Below, piece by piece: positions 35,403-45,540 of a stretch of 64,000 nucleotides of DNA (positions within the stretch are counted from its first letter, which is position 1; every line of letters starts with the position of its first letter). Origin of the DNA: Salinispora fenicalii (GTDB taxonomy: Bacteria > Actinomycetota > Actinomycetes > Mycobacteriales > Micromonosporaceae); contig NZ_AZWQ01000017.1 of NCBI RefSeq assembly GCF_000514815.1, forward strand, positions 177,256 through 241,255, given 5' to 3'. A program made the translations under genes and the position numbers. The notes beneath the pieces are model-generated. The model saw only the letters and a list, made by a program, of their open reading frames with translations, was not told the origin of the DNA and did no database searches.

Positions 35403-37385
35403 TCACTTCCGGGCGGGGGCCTCCCGCGGCGTGACGATCGACTCCACCTGGTCGGAGACCAGCTCCTTCTCGTTGTCGGCGGCATCAATGTCGAGCCGGG
35501 AGATCCAGCCGGTGACGTCGCGGGCCACATCCTGGGCGGTCAGGCCAAGGTCGGTGAGAATCTGGGCGCGGGTGCCGTACGGGTGCCAGTCGACCGGTAC
35601 GCCCAGGTCCTTCACCGGCACCTCGACGTCGGCGTCCCGCATCGCCTGGGCGATGGCGTCGCCGACCCCGCCGGCCCGAACCCCGTCCTCCACGACGACC
35701 ACGAGCCGATGCCCGGCGGCCAGCTCCACCAACTCGGCCGGGACCGGCCGGACCCAGCGTGGGTCAACCACGGTCACGCCGTAGCCCTGCTCGCCGACCC
35801 GGGCGGCGACCTCCATGCCGAGGCCGGCGAAGGAGCCGACCGCGACCAGCAGCACATCGGCGCGGGTCGACTCGGCGAGCACATCAACCGGACCGACCCG
35901 GCGCAGCGCCGGCAGGTCGGCGGCGACGGAGCCGGTCGGGAAGCGGACGATGGTGGGACCGTCGTCCACGGCGACCGCCTCGCGCAGTTCCTCGCGGAGG
36001 GTGGCGGCGTCCCGGGGGGCGGCGAGACGCAGGCCCGGCACCACCCCGAAGACGGACATGTCCCACATGCCGTAGTGGCTGGGCCCGTCCGGGCCGGTGA
36101 TCCCGGCCCGGTCCAGCACGAAGGTCACCGGCAGCTTGTGCATCGCCACGTCCAGCAGGACCTGGTCGAATGCCCGGTTGAGGAAGGTCGCGTAGATCGC
36201 GACCACCGGGTGCATACCGCCCAGCGCCAGCCCCGCCGCCGAGGTGGCGGCGTGCTGCTCGGCGATCCCCACGTCGTAGGTACGCTCCGGGTACTTCCGG
36301 GCCAGTTTGGCGATGCCGGTCGGCTCGGCCATCGCGGCGGTGATTCCCACCACATCCGGCCGCTCGTCGGCGATCGCCACCAGCTCCTCGGCGAAGACGT
36401 GGGTCCACTTCACCGACGGCGCGGCGGTGGCCTTGCCGGTCTCGGTGTCGAAGGCACCGGGGCTGTGGAAACAGTCCGCCTCGTCCTCCTCCGCCGGGCG
36501 GTAGCCGTAGCCCTTGCGGGTGACCGCGTGCACGATCACCGGGCCGCCGAAGTTCTTCGCCGCGCGCAGCGCCCCCTCAACCGCCACGATGTCGTGCCCG
36601 TCAACCGGGCCGACGTACTTGATGCCGAGGTCCTCGAACATTGCCTGCGGCGCGACCGCGTCCTTGATGCCCCGCTTGACCGCGTGCAGCACCTCGTACA
36701 TCGGTCGGCCGACCAGCGGGGTCGAGCCGAGCGCTTCCCGGACCGTGTCCAGCACCCGCTCGTAGCCGGGGTTCAGGCGCAGCGTCGAAAGGTGGTCGGC
36801 GAGCCCGCCGATCGTCGGCGAGTAGGAGCGGCCGTTGTCGTTGACCACGATCACCAGCGGGTTGCCGGTGGTCGCGATGTTGTTCAACGCCTCCCAGCAC
36901 ATACCGCCGGTCAGCGCGCCGTCGCCGACCACGGCCGCCACCGTCCGGGACTCACCCCGCAGCGCGTACGCCTTGGCCAGCCCGTCGGCGTAGGAGAGGA
37001 CGGTGGAGGCGTGCGAGTTCTCGATCAGGTCATGCTCGCTCTCGGCCTGGCTCGGGTAGCCGGCGAGCCCACCGCGCTGGCGCAGCTTGTCGAAGCCGCC
37101 CTGCCGGCCGGTGAGAATCTTGTGTACGTAGGCCTGGTGGCCGGTGTCGAACAGGATCCGGTCCCGGGGGGAGTCGAAGACCCGGTGCAGCGCAAGGGTC
37201 AGCTCCACCACCCCCAGGTTGGGGCCGATGTGCCCGCCGGTGCGGGAGACCTTGGCCACCAGAAAGTCACGGATTTCGGCGGCGAGGATGTCCAGCTGCT
37301 CGGTGGACATCCGCTTAATGTCCTGCGGACCGCTGACGGCGGCCAGCAGCCCCGGTTGGTTTGCCGGGTCCCGTTCAACACTCAT
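35403..37385 (-). CDS. dxs: 1-deoxy-D-xylulose-5-phosphate synthase
   Basis: Product of 660 residues, normal for the family. ATG 37385 is chosen over the longer frame because the family starts close before [15 protein letters not shown]. Thiamine diphosphate site: [17 protein letters not shown] followed by NDNGRSYSP. Transketolase-like middle domain: [20 protein letters not shown]. It condenses pyruvate and glyceraldehyde 3-phosphate, the first step of the MEP isoprenoid pathway, in the cytosol. Last gene of a minus-strand set with the RNA methyltransferase and permease. TAGACT ends 8 nt before the start, so an internal leaderless promoter is possible. Confidence 0.97.
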   Translation of the reverse strand: MSVERDPANQPGLLAAVSGPQDIKRMSTEQLDILAAEIRDFLVAKVSRTGGHIGPNLGVVELTLALHRVFDSPRDRILFDTGHQAYVHKILTGRQGGFDKLRQRGGLAGYPSQAESEHDLIENSHASTVLSYADGLAKAYALRGESRTVAAVVGDGALTGGMCWEALNNIATTGNPLVIVVNDNGRSYSPTIGGLADHLSTLRLNPGYERVLDTVREALGSTPLVGRPMYEVLHAVKRGIKDAVAPQAMFEDLGIKYVGPVDGHDIVAVEGALRAAKNFGGPVIVHAVTRKGYGYRPAEEDEADCFHSPGAFDTETGKATAAPSVKWTHVFAEELVAIADERPDVVGITAAMAEPTGIAKLARKYPERTYDVGIAEQHAATSAAGLALGGMHPVVAIYATFLNRAFDQVLLDVAMHKLPVTFVLDRAGITGPDGPSHYGMWDMSVFGVVPGLRLAAPRDAATLREELREAVAVDDGPTIVRFPTGSVAADLPALRRVGPVDVLAESTRADVLLVAVGSFAGLGMEVAARVGEQGYGVTVVDPRWVRPVPAELVELAAGHRLVVVVEDGVRAGGVGDAIAQAMRDADVEVPVKDLGVPVDWHPYGTRAQILTDLGLTAQDVARDVTGWISRLDIDAADNEKELVSDQVESIVTPREAPARK

Positions 37386-37475
37386 GACCGGAGAGTCTAT
37401 CGGCCGAGTTCCAGCTCGCGGTCCGGTCGGGAGCACCCGGAACGGTCCGCAGGACGCCGGCAACGCTGAGCCGAT

Positions 37476-37534
37476 GGTCAGGCTTCGCTCCGGTGCTGGT
37501 GCCGCACGGTCAGGCTTCGCTCCGGTGCTGGTGC
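37476..37534. repeat. 27-bp direct repeat duplicating the end of the RNA methyltransferase gene
   Basis: 37476-37502 and 37508-37534 are identical. The second is the true 3' end of the gene (encoding HQHRSEA and the stop). The first lies just beyond it and repeats the same codons and stop. Confidence 0.88.
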
Positions 37535-38763
37535 GGCGAGGCGGGCGGCAGCAGCAGCCCTACCAACTCCACGTGCTGGGTCATCGGAAAGAGGTCGAAG
37601 CCGCGCAGCGCGGCCAGCCGCCAGCCCAGCTCGGCGAAGCTACGGACGTCCCGGGCAAAGGCGGCCGGGTCACAGGCCACGTACGCCACCGCGCGCGCTC
37701 CGGCGGTGGCCACCGCCCGCACCACCCGGGCCCCGGCCCCGGAGCGGGGCGGGTCGAGCACCACCAGGTCCACCGGCGCGGTGAGGCGCCCCCGGTCCAG
37801 CACCGGGGCGACCCGGCCCGAGACGATGCCGACCTGTGGCAGATCCCGCAGGTTCTGTCGGGCGGCGGCGATGCCGGCCCCGGCGGCCTCAACGAGGGTG
37901 ACCCGGCCGGTGGCACCGACCCGCTCCGCCAGGGCCGCGGCGAAGAGGCCGGCCCCGCCGTACAGGTCCCAGGCGGTCTCCCCCGGCTGCGGGTCAAGCT
38001 GCGCTAGCACGGCGTTGACCAGGGTGTCCGCCGCCGCCGGGTGGACCTGCCAGAACGCCGACGGGGGCAGCGTCCACCGCCGGCCGGCGGCCTCCTCGTG
38101 GACCCGTTCCGGCCCGCTCACCGGCTGCGTCGCCCCGTCGGCGACGGCGGTCACGGTCACATCCCCGCCGGTCGAGGCGACCGACTCGACGGCCTCCGCG
38201 TCCGGCCACCGTACGGGGCCGAGCACCGGCAGTTGTTGAATCGCCGGGTGGGCGATCCGGCACCGGTCGATCGGCACCACCTCGTACGAGCGGTGCTTGA
38301 GCAGGCCGGCCCGACCGGCGCCGTCAACGGTGTACCGCACCCGGGAACGCCAGCCCAGCGACCCGCCGGGCAGCGCCTCAACCTGGATGCCCAGCGCGTC
38401 CAGCTCCGCACCGGTCAACCCGCCCAGTCGAGTGAGTTGTTCGCGGATCACCCCCGCTTTCCAGGTCAGCTGCGCCTCGGGGGACACGTGCTGCAGGTCG
38501 CAGCCGCCGCAGCGGCCGGGCTTCGCGTACGGGCAGGGGGGCTCGACCCGTTCCGGTGCGGCCGCCAGCACCGTCACCGCGTCGGCCCGGACGAACCCGC
38601 GGTGCACCTCGGTGACCTCGGCCACCACCCGCTCGCCGGGGAGCGCGTGCCGGACGAAGACCACCTGGCCGGCGACCCGGGCGACGCAGTGCCCGCCCGG
38701 GGCCACCGCCCCGACGGTCAACTCGACCCGCTCGGCCTCCGCCAACCCTTCGTCGCCGATCAC
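37510..38763 (-). CDS. TrmA/RlmD-family 5-methyluridine methyltransferase
   Basis: Product of 417 residues from GTG 38763, overlapping the permease stop as GTGA. The N-terminal TRAM domain ([20 protein letters not shown]) is followed by a cysteine group around 75-90 ([16 protein letters not shown]) that fits the [4Fe-4S] ligands of RumA-type enzymes. The SAM motif is [17 protein letters not shown], motif IV is [10 protein letters not shown], and the catalytic Cys is in [12 protein letters not shown]. It makes m5U in 23S rRNA or tRNA; which one cannot be decided from sequence alone. Confidence 0.92.
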   Translation of the reverse strand: MIGDEGLAEAERVELTVGAVAPGGHCVARVAGQVVFVRHALPGERVVAEVTEVHRGFVRADAVTVLAAAPERVEPPCPYAKPGRCGGCDLQHVSPEAQLTWKAGVIREQLTRLGGLTGAELDALGIQVEALPGGSLGWRSRVRYTVDGAGRAGLLKHRSYEVVPIDRCRIAHPAIQQLPVLGPVRWPDAEAVESVASTGGDVTVTAVADGATQPVSGPERVHEEAAGRRWTLPPSAFWQVHPAAADTLVNAVLAQLDPQPGETAWDLYGGAGLFAAALAERVGATGRVTLVEAAGAGIAAARQNLRDLPQVGIVSGRVAPVLDRGRLTAPVDLVVLDPPRSGAGARVVRAVATAGARAVAYVACDPAAFARDVRSFAELGWRLAALRGFDLFPMTQHVELVGLLLPPASPHQHRSEA

Positions 38764-40886
38764 CGGGTACCTCCGTCGGACTGGTCCGGGCCGCTCCTGG
38801 GCGGCGGAGCGAAGACCGTTGGCGGGTCGTTTGCCGGCTCCGGGCTGTTTGCCGGCTCCGGGTCGTTTGCCGGCTCCGGGCCGCCCGGCGTCACCCGGGG
38901 ACCGCGGGCCGGTCCTCGGCTAAGCGTCTCGTCCAGCCGGTCCAGATCTTTACCTTCGGTCGAGACGAGCTGCCACGGCACGCTGGTGACCATCACTCCC
39001 GGTTCGAAGAGCAGCCGGCCCTTGAGCCGCAGTGCGCTCTGGTTGTGCAAAAGGTTCTCCCACCAGTGGCCGACCACGTATTCGGGGATGAAGACGGTGA
39101 CCACGTCGCGGGGCGAGGACCGACGGACGCCGGCCACATAGTTGAGGATCGGGCGGGTGATCTCCCGGTAGGGCGAGTCGATCACAGTCAGCGCGACCGG
39201 CACGTCCCGCCGTTCCCACTCGGCCTGCAACCGGCGGGTGTCCTTGTCATCGACGTTCACCGTCACCGCGGTCAGACTGTCCGGCCGGGTGACCTGCGCG
39301 TAGGCGATCGCCCGCAGGGTCGGCTGGTGCACCTTGCTGACCAGCACGACCGCGTGGTTGCGGGCCGGTTTCACCGGCCGCCCCTCGTCGGGGGTGAGCT
39401 CGACGGCGACCCGGTCGTAGTGCCGACGGATCCCCAGCATCACCAGGTAGATCATGGCCATCGCGGCGATGGCGATCCACGCGCCGAGCAGGAACTTCGT
39501 GACGACCACGATCACCAGCACGGTGGCGGTCATCGCCATGCCGAAGCTGTTGATCGCCCGGGAGCGGATCATCTGCCGGCGTACCTGCTGGTCGCGTTCG
39601 ACCCGGAGGTACCGGTTCCAGTGCCGGATCATGCCGGCCTGGGACAGGGTGAACGAGACGAAGACGCCGACGATGTAGAGCTGGATCAGCTTGGTCACCT
39701 CAGCCTGGAAACCAATGATCAGCATGATCGCGAACCCGGCCAGGAAGAGGATGCCGTTGGAGAACGCGAGCCGGTCCCCCCGGGTGTGTAGCTGCCGGGG
39801 CAGGTAGCGGTCCTGGGCGAGGATCGACCCGAGCACCGGGAAGCCGGTGAACGCGGTGTTCGCGGCCAGGAAGAGAATCAGGGCGGTCACGCCGACGACC
39901 ACGAAGAGCAGCAGCGACCCGGAGCCGAAGATGGTCTCACCGAGCTGCGCGGTGACGGTCTTCTGCACGTACCCGTCGGGGCCGCCGACGATCTGCCGGG
40001 CCGGGTCCTCCACGAACTGCAGGCCGGTCAGCCGGGCCAGCCAGACGATGCCGACCAGCATGGTCACCGCCACCGCGCCGAGCATGAGCAGGGTGGTCGC
40101 CGCGTTGCGGCTCTTCGGCGCCCGGAAGGCGGGCACCCCGTTGGAGATCGTCTCGACGCCGGTGAGCGCGGCACAGCCGGAGGAGAAACTCCGCAGCAGC
40201 AGGAACGCCATCGCCCACCCCGTCGTATCGCTCCACTCGGTGGCGATGACCAGGTCGGCGCTGGGAGCACGCAGGTCGTGGCCGAGCAGCACCACCCGGA
40301 CCAGCCCGGTGAGAATCATGCCGACGATAACGATCATGAAGCCGTAGGTGGGGATGGCGAAGGTGGTGCCGGACTCCTTGATCCCCCGCAGGTTGACGGC
40401 GGCGAGCAGCACCACCGCGGCGACGGCCACCGCCACCTTGTGGGTGGCCACGAAGGGGATCACCGCGCCCAGGTTCGCCACCCCGGACGCGACCGACACC
40501 GCGACGGTCAACACGTAGTCGACCAGGAGGGCGCTGGCCACGCCGACGCCGGCGCGGCGCCCCAGGTTGACCGTGGCCACCTCGTAGTCGCCGCCGCCGG
40601 ACGGGTAGGCGTACACGTTCTGCCGGTAGCTCGCCACCACGGCGAGCATCACCACGACCACCGCCAGGGCGATCCACGGCGAGAAGACGAACGCCGAGGC
40701 CCCGGCGAACGAGAGCATCAGCAGGATCTCGTCCGGGGCGTACGCCACGCTGGAGAGCGCGTCGGAGGCGAAAACGGGCAGGGCGATGCGCTTGGGCAGC
40801 AGGGTGTGCTGGAGTCGGTCGGACCGGAACGGTCGACCGACGAGCAGTCGCTTCACCAGCGAGGCGGGTCGGGCCACAACCGCCAA
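38760..40886 (-). CDS. APC-superfamily permease with cytoplasmic C-terminal domain
   Basis: Product of 708 residues. Twelve membrane helices cover about 30-480 (DALSSVAYAPDEILLMLSFA at the family's first unwound helix, and GCAALTGVETISNGVPAF). A soluble domain of about 200 residues (NHAVVLVSKVHQPTLRAIAY, then FIPEYVVGHWWENLLHNQ) resembles a universal-stress-like fold. The tail repeats EPANDP. It belongs to the amino-acid or K(+) importer group seen next to TrkA-type proteins. The divergent TrkA genes here suggest K(+) or ion transport. The start is TTG 40886 or, without a leader, GTG 40877. Confidence 0.85.
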   Translation of the reverse strand: MAVVARPASLVKRLLVGRPFRSDRLQHTLLPKRIALPVFASDALSSVAYAPDEILLMLSFAGASAFVFSPWIALAVVVVMLAVVASYRQNVYAYPSGGGDYEVATVNLGRRAGVGVASALLVDYVLTVAVSVASGVANLGAVIPFVATHKVAVAVAAVVLLAAVNLRGIKESGTTFAIPTYGFMIVIVGMILTGLVRVVLLGHDLRAPSADLVIATEWSDTTGWAMAFLLLRSFSSGCAALTGVETISNGVPAFRAPKSRNAATTLLMLGAVAVTMLVGIVWLARLTGLQFVEDPARQIVGGPDGYVQKTVTAQLGETIFGSGSLLLFVVVGVTALILFLAANTAFTGFPVLGSILAQDRYLPRQLHTRGDRLAFSNGILFLAGFAIMLIIGFQAEVTKLIQLYIVGVFVSFTLSQAGMIRHWNRYLRVERDQQVRRQMIRSRAINSFGMAMTATVLVIVVVTKFLLGAWIAIAAMAMIYLVMLGIRRHYDRVAVELTPDEGRPVKPARNHAVVLVSKVHQPTLRAIAYAQVTRPDSLTAVTVNVDDKDTRRLQAEWERRDVPVALTVIDSPYREITRPILNYVAGVRRSSPRDVVTVFIPEYVVGHWWENLLHNQSALRLKGRLLFEPGVMVTSVPWQLVSTEGKDLDRLDETLSRGPARGPRVTPGGPEPANDPEPANSPEPANDPPTVFAPPPRSGPDQSDGGTR
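38827..38880. repeat. Three tandem 18-bp units in the permease C terminus
   Basis: Units at 38827, 38845 and 38863, differing at single bases. They encode three EPAN(D/S)P hexapeptides in frame. Confidence 0.88.
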
Positions 40887-41039
40887 GCGTACGACCCTCG
40901 GCCACAGCCGCCCCCGGGTGGCCGAACACCCAAGGGTCTATTCAGGGAGTACCGTCGGTCCGCGTCCGCCCCAGGGGACGTGGCGGGTGCGTCCAACAGC
41001 CATAACGGCTGGTACGAGTGGATGTTGAGGAGGGGCACG

Positions 41040-41705
41040 GTGCATGTGGTGATCATGGGCTGTGGGCGGGTCGGGTCGACCCTCGCGCACGGCCTGGAGG
41101 CCCGCGGGCACTCGGTCGCGGTCGTCGACCAGAATGCCGACGCCTTCCGGCGACTCGGCCACGACTTCGCCGGCATCACGGTGACCGGCGCCGGCTTCGA
41201 CGGGGAGGTGCTCCGGCAGGCCGGCATCCACCGGGCGGACGCGTTCGCGGCCGTCTCCAGCGGTGACAACTCCAACATCATCTCCGCTCGGCTGGCTCGG
41301 GAGACCTTCGGCGTCACCCGCGTCGCCGCGCGCATCTACGACCCACGGCGGGCCCAGGTCTACGAGCGCCTCGGCATCCCGACGGTGGCCACCGTCCGGT
41401 GGACCGCCGACCGGATGCTGCGGCACCTGGTGCCGGACGGCAACGAGGCGTTGTTCCGGGACCCGACGAGCACCATCTCGATCGTGGAGGTGCCGGTGCA
41501 CAAGGACTGGGTTGGCCGGTCGGTGCTGGCGCTGGAGAAGACGACCGGCGCCCGGGTGGCGTATCTCACCCGGTTCGGGATCGGCATGTTGCCGACGCCG
41601 AGCACCGTCGTGCAGGAGGGTGATCAGATCTTCATGCTGGTCACCGATGACATCGTCAACGCGGTCACGTCGGTGGCGGCGCTGCCGCTGGAAGGGGGGC
41701 AGTGA
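41040..41705 (+). CDS. trkA: TrkA-type K(+) channel/transporter regulatory protein, first copy
   Basis: Product of 221 residues from GTG 41040 with GAGGAGG upstream. The RCK-N Rossmann domain (HVVIMGCGRVGSTLAHGLEA, with acidic VDQN at the end of beta 2) binds NAD or nucleotide. The RCK-C domain follows at about 135-221 (ISIVEVPVHKDWVGRSVLAL). Such proteins gate K(+) uptake. The second copy follows 3 bp after the stop, and together they correspond to the two halves of a long TrkA. Divergent from the APC permease gene. Confidence 0.92.
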   Translation: MHVVIMGCGRVGSTLAHGLEARGHSVAVVDQNADAFRRLGHDFAGITVTGAGFDGEVLRQAGIHRADAFAAVSSGDNSNIISARLARETFGVTRVAARIYDPRRAQVYERLGIPTVATVRWTADRMLRHLVPDGNEALFRDPTSTISIVEVPVHKDWVGRSVLALEKTTGARVAYLTRFGIGMLPTPSTVVQEGDQIFMLVTDDIVNAVTSVAALPLEGGQ

Positions 41706-41708
41706 ACG

Positions 41709-42398
41709 ATGCGGGTTGCCATCGCCGGCGCCGGAAACGTAGGCCGCTCGATCGCCCAGGAGCTGATCGACAACGGCCACCAGGTGACGCTAATCGAGCG
41801 GCAGCCCACGATGCTCCGCCCCGAGCGGGTGCCGGACGCGGAGTGGGTGCTGGCCGACGCCTGCGAGCTGACCAGCCTGGAGGAGGCCGAGCTGGCCAAC
41901 CGCGACGTGGTGGTCGCGGCCACCGGCGACGACAAGGTCAACCTGGTGGTCTCGCTGCTGGCCAAGACTGAGTTCGCGGTGCCCCGGGTGGTCGCCCGGA
42001 TCAATCGGGCCGAGAACGAGTGGCTCTTCACCGAGCAGTGGGGGGTGGACGTGGCGGTCAGCAAGCCGCGGGTGATGGCCGCCCTGGTGGAGGAGGCCGT
42101 GACCGTCGGTGACCTGGTCCGGCTGATGACCTTCCGGCAGGGCGAGGCGAACCTGGTCGAGATCACGCTGCCGACAAGCGCCCCGTACGTCGGTCAGCCG
42201 CTGCGGGATGTGCCGCTGCCCCGCGACGCGGCGCTGGTGGCGATCCTCCGCGGCAAGCGGGTGCTGGTGCCCAGCCCGGACGACCCGATCGAGGCCGGCG
42301 ACGAGCTGATCTTCGTCTGTACGGCGGAGGTGGAGGATGGCGTCCGGACGGTGGTGCTCGGCCCGGACAGCGTCGAGCGGACCCGCAAGGCCTGCTGA
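41709..42398 (+). CDS. trkA: TrkA-type regulatory protein, second copy
   Basis: Product of 229 residues, ATG 41709. RCK-N: MRVAIAGAGNVGRSIAQEL, then VTLIERQ. RCK-C: NLVEITLPTSAPYVGQPLRD. Begins 3 bp after the first copy, so they are cotranscribed and may form a heteromeric gating ring. Gene pairs of this kind beside a permease are common in actinobacteria. The 3' end lies 15 bp from the convergent DUF3159 gene. Confidence 0.92.
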   Translation: MRVAIAGAGNVGRSIAQELIDNGHQVTLIERQPTMLRPERVPDAEWVLADACELTSLEEAELANRDVVVAATGDDKVNLVVSLLAKTEFAVPRVVARINRAENEWLFTEQWGVDVAVSKPRVMAALVEEAVTVGDLVRLMTFRQGEANLVEITLPTSAPYVGQPLRDVPLPRDAALVAILRGKRVLVPSPDDPIEAGDELIFVCTAEVEDGVRTVVLGPDSVERTRKAC

Positions 42399-42413
42399 GC
42401 TTGCGGCCAGCCG

Positions 42414-43085
42414 TTAACCAACCGCGGTCGGAGGTCTGTGTCGGGTCACCCGACGCACCGTCCAGACCGTGATCAGCAGGAGCAGCACGTACGGCGGGTA
42501 GCCGAGCAAGAGCCGGGCGATGCCGAGCGCAGTGTCCTGGTGGGCGAGGTAGAGCCCGGCCTGCACCCCGACCTTCGCCAGCCAGACCACCCCCCAGAGC
42601 ACGGTCAGCCGGGTGAAGGTCCGCACCAGGAGCGGGTCCTGCCGCCACTCGGAGGCGCCCTTGGCCACCAGGACCGACCAGATCCAGCCGACCAGGGGCT
42701 GCCGGATCGCCGCCGAGCCCAGCAGCACCAGGCCGTAACCGATGCCGTAGAGGATGCCGGGCAGGTAGAAGTCCCGCTCATTGCCGGTGCGCCAGGCGAT
42801 CGCCGCGCCGATCGCGATACCGAACAGCCCATTCACCGCGTGTCGCACCGGCCGCCGCTGGGCCAGCCGTAGCACCGCGATGAACACCGCGACTCCCACC
42901 GCGGCGACCACCGCCGGGCGCAGCTCACCGAGAATGTTGGCGACCACGAAGACGACCACCGGGATGCTGGACTCCAGCAACCCGCGCCAGCCACCCAGCT
43001 GGTCGGCCATCTGCTCGGCGATCGTCGGGAGCGGTTCCTCCTCTCCCGTGCCCGGCTGCGCCGTGGGGCGCTGTCCCGTCGTCAC
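42414..43085 (-). CDS. DUF3159 membrane protein
   Basis: Product of 223 residues with about six membrane helices (SIPVVVFVVANILGEL; VGVAVFIAVLRLAQ; ILYGIGYGLVLLGSAAI; LLLLITVWTVRRV). The opening TIAEQMADQLGGWRGLLESS and the motif GWIWSVLVA are characteristic of DUF3159, an actinobacterial family of unknown function. GTG 43085 overlaps the OB-fold gene stop as GTGA. Confidence 0.88.
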   Translation of the reverse strand: MTTGQRPTAQPGTGEEEPLPTIAEQMADQLGGWRGLLESSIPVVVFVVANILGELRPAVVAAVGVAVFIAVLRLAQRRPVRHAVNGLFGIAIGAAIAWRTGNERDFYLPGILYGIGYGLVLLGSAAIRQPLVGWIWSVLVAKGASEWRQDPLLVRTFTRLTVLWGVVWLAKVGVQAGLYLAHQDTALGIARLLLGYPPYVLLLLITVWTVRRVTRHRPPTAVG

Positions 43086-43462
43086 TTCGGCGGCTCCAAC
43101 TCGTAGTACGGGTTGTAGATAACTTTACGGTCACCTCGGATGGCGACCCGGCCCCGCGCGGTCAGGTGTCGACCTGGTTCGATGCCGGCGATGTGCCGCC
43201 GGCCCAGCCACACCAGGGTCACCACGTCGCTGCCGTCGTACAGGTCCGCCTCCAACGTCGGCTGATTGGTCCGCGGCGTGTAGACCACGGTGCGGAGCCG
43301 GCCGGAGACCGCCACCAGCTGGCCTCGACAGCACTGGCGGGCCGGCATGCCGCCGTGTTCGGCGCTCTCCCGGAGCAGCTCCTGCGCCTCGATCTCCGCC
43401 TCGCTGGCGGTGAGCCGACGCAGCATGCGCCGCAGCGAACCCCGTCGCTCGTCGGTCGACAT
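43082..43462 (-). CDS. OB-fold nucleic-acid-binding domain protein
   Basis: Product of 126 residues from ATG 43462 with GGAGG upstream. Residues about 1-35 are a basic helix (SLRRMLRRLTASEAEIEAQE). Residues 45-120 form an OB fold of the RecG/RPA type (GQLVAVSGRLRTVVY, ADLYDGSDVVTLVWLGRRHI, GRHLTARGRVAI). A C-C pair (RQCCRG) precedes it. It could bind RNA or single-stranded DNA; the target is unknown. Coupled to DUF3159. Confidence 0.88.
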   Translation of the reverse strand: MSTDERRGSLRRMLRRLTASEAEIEAQELLRESAEHGGMPARQCCRGQLVAVSGRLRTVVYTPRTNQPTLEADLYDGSDVVTLVWLGRRHIAGIEPGRHLTARGRVAIRGDRKVIYNPYYELEPPK

Positions 43463-43588
43463 GACCTCCGCGTCACCCTTTCCGGGCTTGGCCGACCCCG
43501 GGCCGGCGGTGGTACGGCCCACCGCACGCCGGGACCGCTCCGCCAGCGTACGCCGACGAAGTGGCCCCCAGCGGTTGGTGAAGCGCCG

Positions 43589-44272
43589 TCAGGCCGGTGG
43601 GGTCGGCTTCGACTCGGCGGCGGAGCCGCCCGCGGCCGACTGTTCCGCGGCCGACTGTTCCGCGGCTTCCCGGGGCAGGCGCAGGGGCAGCGGCTCCCGC
43701 ACCGGCCGCGCCTCCTGACCCCGGTCGACGACCAGGCCCTCCAGACAGACGGTCAGCGGACCGGCCGCATCCGGGTCGGTCGCCGCCTTGCCCTGGAATA
43801 CGGCGCGGACCATCCAGCGCGGCCCGTCGATGCCGACAAACCGCAGGTCGGTACGGCCGTCCTGGGTAGGGACCTGGACCCGCAGCTCGACGCCGTACGC
43901 ACCCGTGACCTCCTCGACGGTGGCGCCGTCGTTGGACAGGGACTTGTGGATCTCCTCGCGTACCTCGTCCCAGATGCCCGCGCTGCGCGGGGCGGCGAAG
44001 ACCCCGAGCTGAAGCGCGTTCTGCCCGTGCACGAGCACCACCTGCTGGACAGCGCCCTGCTGGTCGGCCTGCACCCGCACCTCGACCCCGCCGACCGCGG
44101 GAATCTGCAGACTCCCCAGGTCGAGCCGCTGCACCCCGGCCGGCGCCTCGGTCACGTCGTAGGGGCCGGGGGCCGGCACCGCCGAATTCGTCGCTTCGTG
44201 CGTGTCCTGGGCCTCGGGCCGCTCATCGCGCGGGCGCCGTTCGGCACCGGCCCGCTTTCGGGAGAAGATCAC
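43589..44272 (-). CDS. DUF3710 protein
   Basis: Product of about 227 residues. GTG 44272 is preferred because GGAGGG lies 8 nt upstream and the family opens with IFSRKR. The core includes RLDLGSLQIPAVGGVEVRVQ, then GVFAAPRSAGIWDEVREEI and the LRFVGIDGPRWMVRAVFQG block, which is the strongest family mark. A Pro/Glu-rich tail follows with a repeated SAAEQ. Cytosolic; molecular function unknown. Sits between dut and the OB-fold gene, a conserved actinobacterial neighbourhood. Confidence 0.9.
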   Translation of the reverse strand: MIFSRKRAGAERRPRDERPEAQDTHEATNSAVPAPGPYDVTEAPAGVQRLDLGSLQIPAVGGVEVRVQADQQGAVQQVVLVHGQNALQLGVFAAPRSAGIWDEVREEIHKSLSNDGATVEEVTGAYGVELRVQVPTQDGRTDLRFVGIDGPRWMVRAVFQGKAATDPDAAGPLTVCLEGLVVDRGQEARPVREPLPLRLPREAAEQSAAEQSAAGGSAAESKPTPPA

Positions 44273-44354
44273 TGCGTACACCCTCCGCTGTTCACGCTGT
44301 TCACGCCCACCCTGTCACTTTCCTCCGCTACCGGCGATGCGCCCGCGCCGGATT

Positions 44355-44861
44355 TCACGACGCCTCCGGCACCGGCTGCCGACCATCGGTCGCCGCGGTG
44401 GCCGACCCCAGCCCGGCGTGGCCGCCGGTGGAGCCGTGCCCGCCGGCGCCCCGCTGGGAGACGGGCAGCTCCGTCGCTGGCTGGAACCGTGCCCGGGCCA
44501 CCCGCTGCACAACCAGCTGTGCGATGCGGTCACCGCGAGCGATCCGAGCCACCGTCTCCCGATCATGGTTGATCAGGTTGACGAGGATCTCACCCCGATA
44601 GCCGGCGTCGACCGTACCGGGCGCGTTGAGCACGGTCACGCCGAGCCGGGCGGCCAGACCCGAACGGGGGTGTACCAGGCCCACATACCCCTCGGGCAAC
44701 GCGATGGCTACCCCGGTCGGCACCAGGGCCCGGCCGCCGGGGGGCAGCTCCACATCCGCGGCGGCCATCAGGTCCGCCCCCGCATCGCCAGGATGGGCGT
44801 ACGCAGGCAGCGGCAGTCCGGGGTCGAGCTGCCGCACAGGCACGGGTACGACATCGGTCAC
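44355..44861 (-). CDS. dut: dUTP diphosphatase
   Basis: Product of 168 residues from GTG 44861 with GGAGG upstream. All five trimeric dUTPase motifs are visible: [12 protein letters not shown] (1), [12 protein letters not shown] (2), [20 protein letters not shown] (3), [12 protein letters not shown] (4), and a C-terminal [11 protein letters not shown] (5, the P-loop-like arm). Hydrolyses dUTP to dUMP, keeping uracil out of DNA and feeding thymidylate synthesis. Divergent from the DUF3093 gene. Confidence 0.97.
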   Translation of the reverse strand: MTDVVPVPVRQLDPGLPLPAYAHPGDAGADLMAAADVELPPGGRALVPTGVAIALPEGYVGLVHPRSGLAARLGVTVLNAPGTVDAGYRGEILVNLINHDRETVARIARGDRIAQLVVQRVARARFQPATELPVSQRGAGGHGSTGGHAGLGSATAATDGRQPVPEAS

Positions 44862-44942
44862 GGTTCCCTCTTCCTCCGGTTCTTGGGTGACCTGCCTATC
44901 CTGCCCGGTACTCCCCACGGCACGCGCCGTACCCTTCATCTC

Positions 44943-45473
44943 GTGCGCGTCTCCTCGTCCCCATCTGCCCGCTACGCCGAACGGCTGGCTCTGCCGTGGT
45001 GGCTCTGGCTGGGCGGATTCGCCGTGGCCGGGCTGCTCGCCACTGAGATCTGGCTGGGCGCATCGGGCGTCCGGGCGTGGCTGCCGTTCGTGCTGCTGCT
45101 CCCGGCGTGCCTGGCGGGCCTGCTCTGGCTGGGCCGAATCCGGGTGACGGTTGACGACGGCGAGCTGAGGGTGGACGACGCGCGGCTGCCGGCCCGGTTC
45201 GTCGCCGATGTCATCCCGTTGGACGCCGCCGGGCGACGTGAGGTGCTCGGCGTCGGCGCGGACCCACTGGCGTTCGTGATCCAACGGCCGTGGCTTCCCG
45301 GCGCCGTGCAGGTGGTGCTCAACGACCCGGCTGACCCGACCCCGTTCTGGGTGGTGAGCACCCGGCGGCCGGTGAAACTGGCGGAGGCGCTCCTCGCCGC
45401 TCGGGACGCGGCCGACACCGCCCGGAACGCGGCCGACACCGCTCGGGACGCGGCCGACACCGCTCGGGACTGA
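44943..45473 (+). CDS. DUF3093 membrane protein
   Basis: Product of 176 residues from GTG 44943. No ribosome site; TACCCT (44930-44935) would place the transcript start at the GTG. Two membrane helices ([20 protein letters not shown] and [19 protein letters not shown]), then a small soluble domain with [17 protein letters not shown] and [11 protein letters not shown], the family hallmark. The C terminus carries three in-frame copies of AADTAR(D/N). Function unknown; linked to dut in many actinobacteria. Confidence 0.88.
   Translation: MRVSSSPSARYAERLALPWWLWLGGFAVAGLLATEIWLGASGVRAWLPFVLLLPACLAGLLWLGRIRVTVDDGELRVDDARLPARFVADVIPLDAAGRREVLGVGADPLAFVIQRPWLPGAVQVVLNDPADPTPFWVVSTRRPVKLAEALLAARDAADTARNAADTARDAADTARD
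45399..45461 (+). repeat. Three tandem 21-bp units in the DUF3093 gene
   Basis: Units at 45399, 45420 and 45441, plus 9 bp of a fourth before the stop. They encode ARDAADT-type heptads. Confidence 0.9.
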
Positions 45474-45540
45474 GTCGGCCCCGGCTCAACCGGCGACCAG
45501 CGGCGCCGGAACAGGGCCACAACACCCCGACAGCGTGGGC

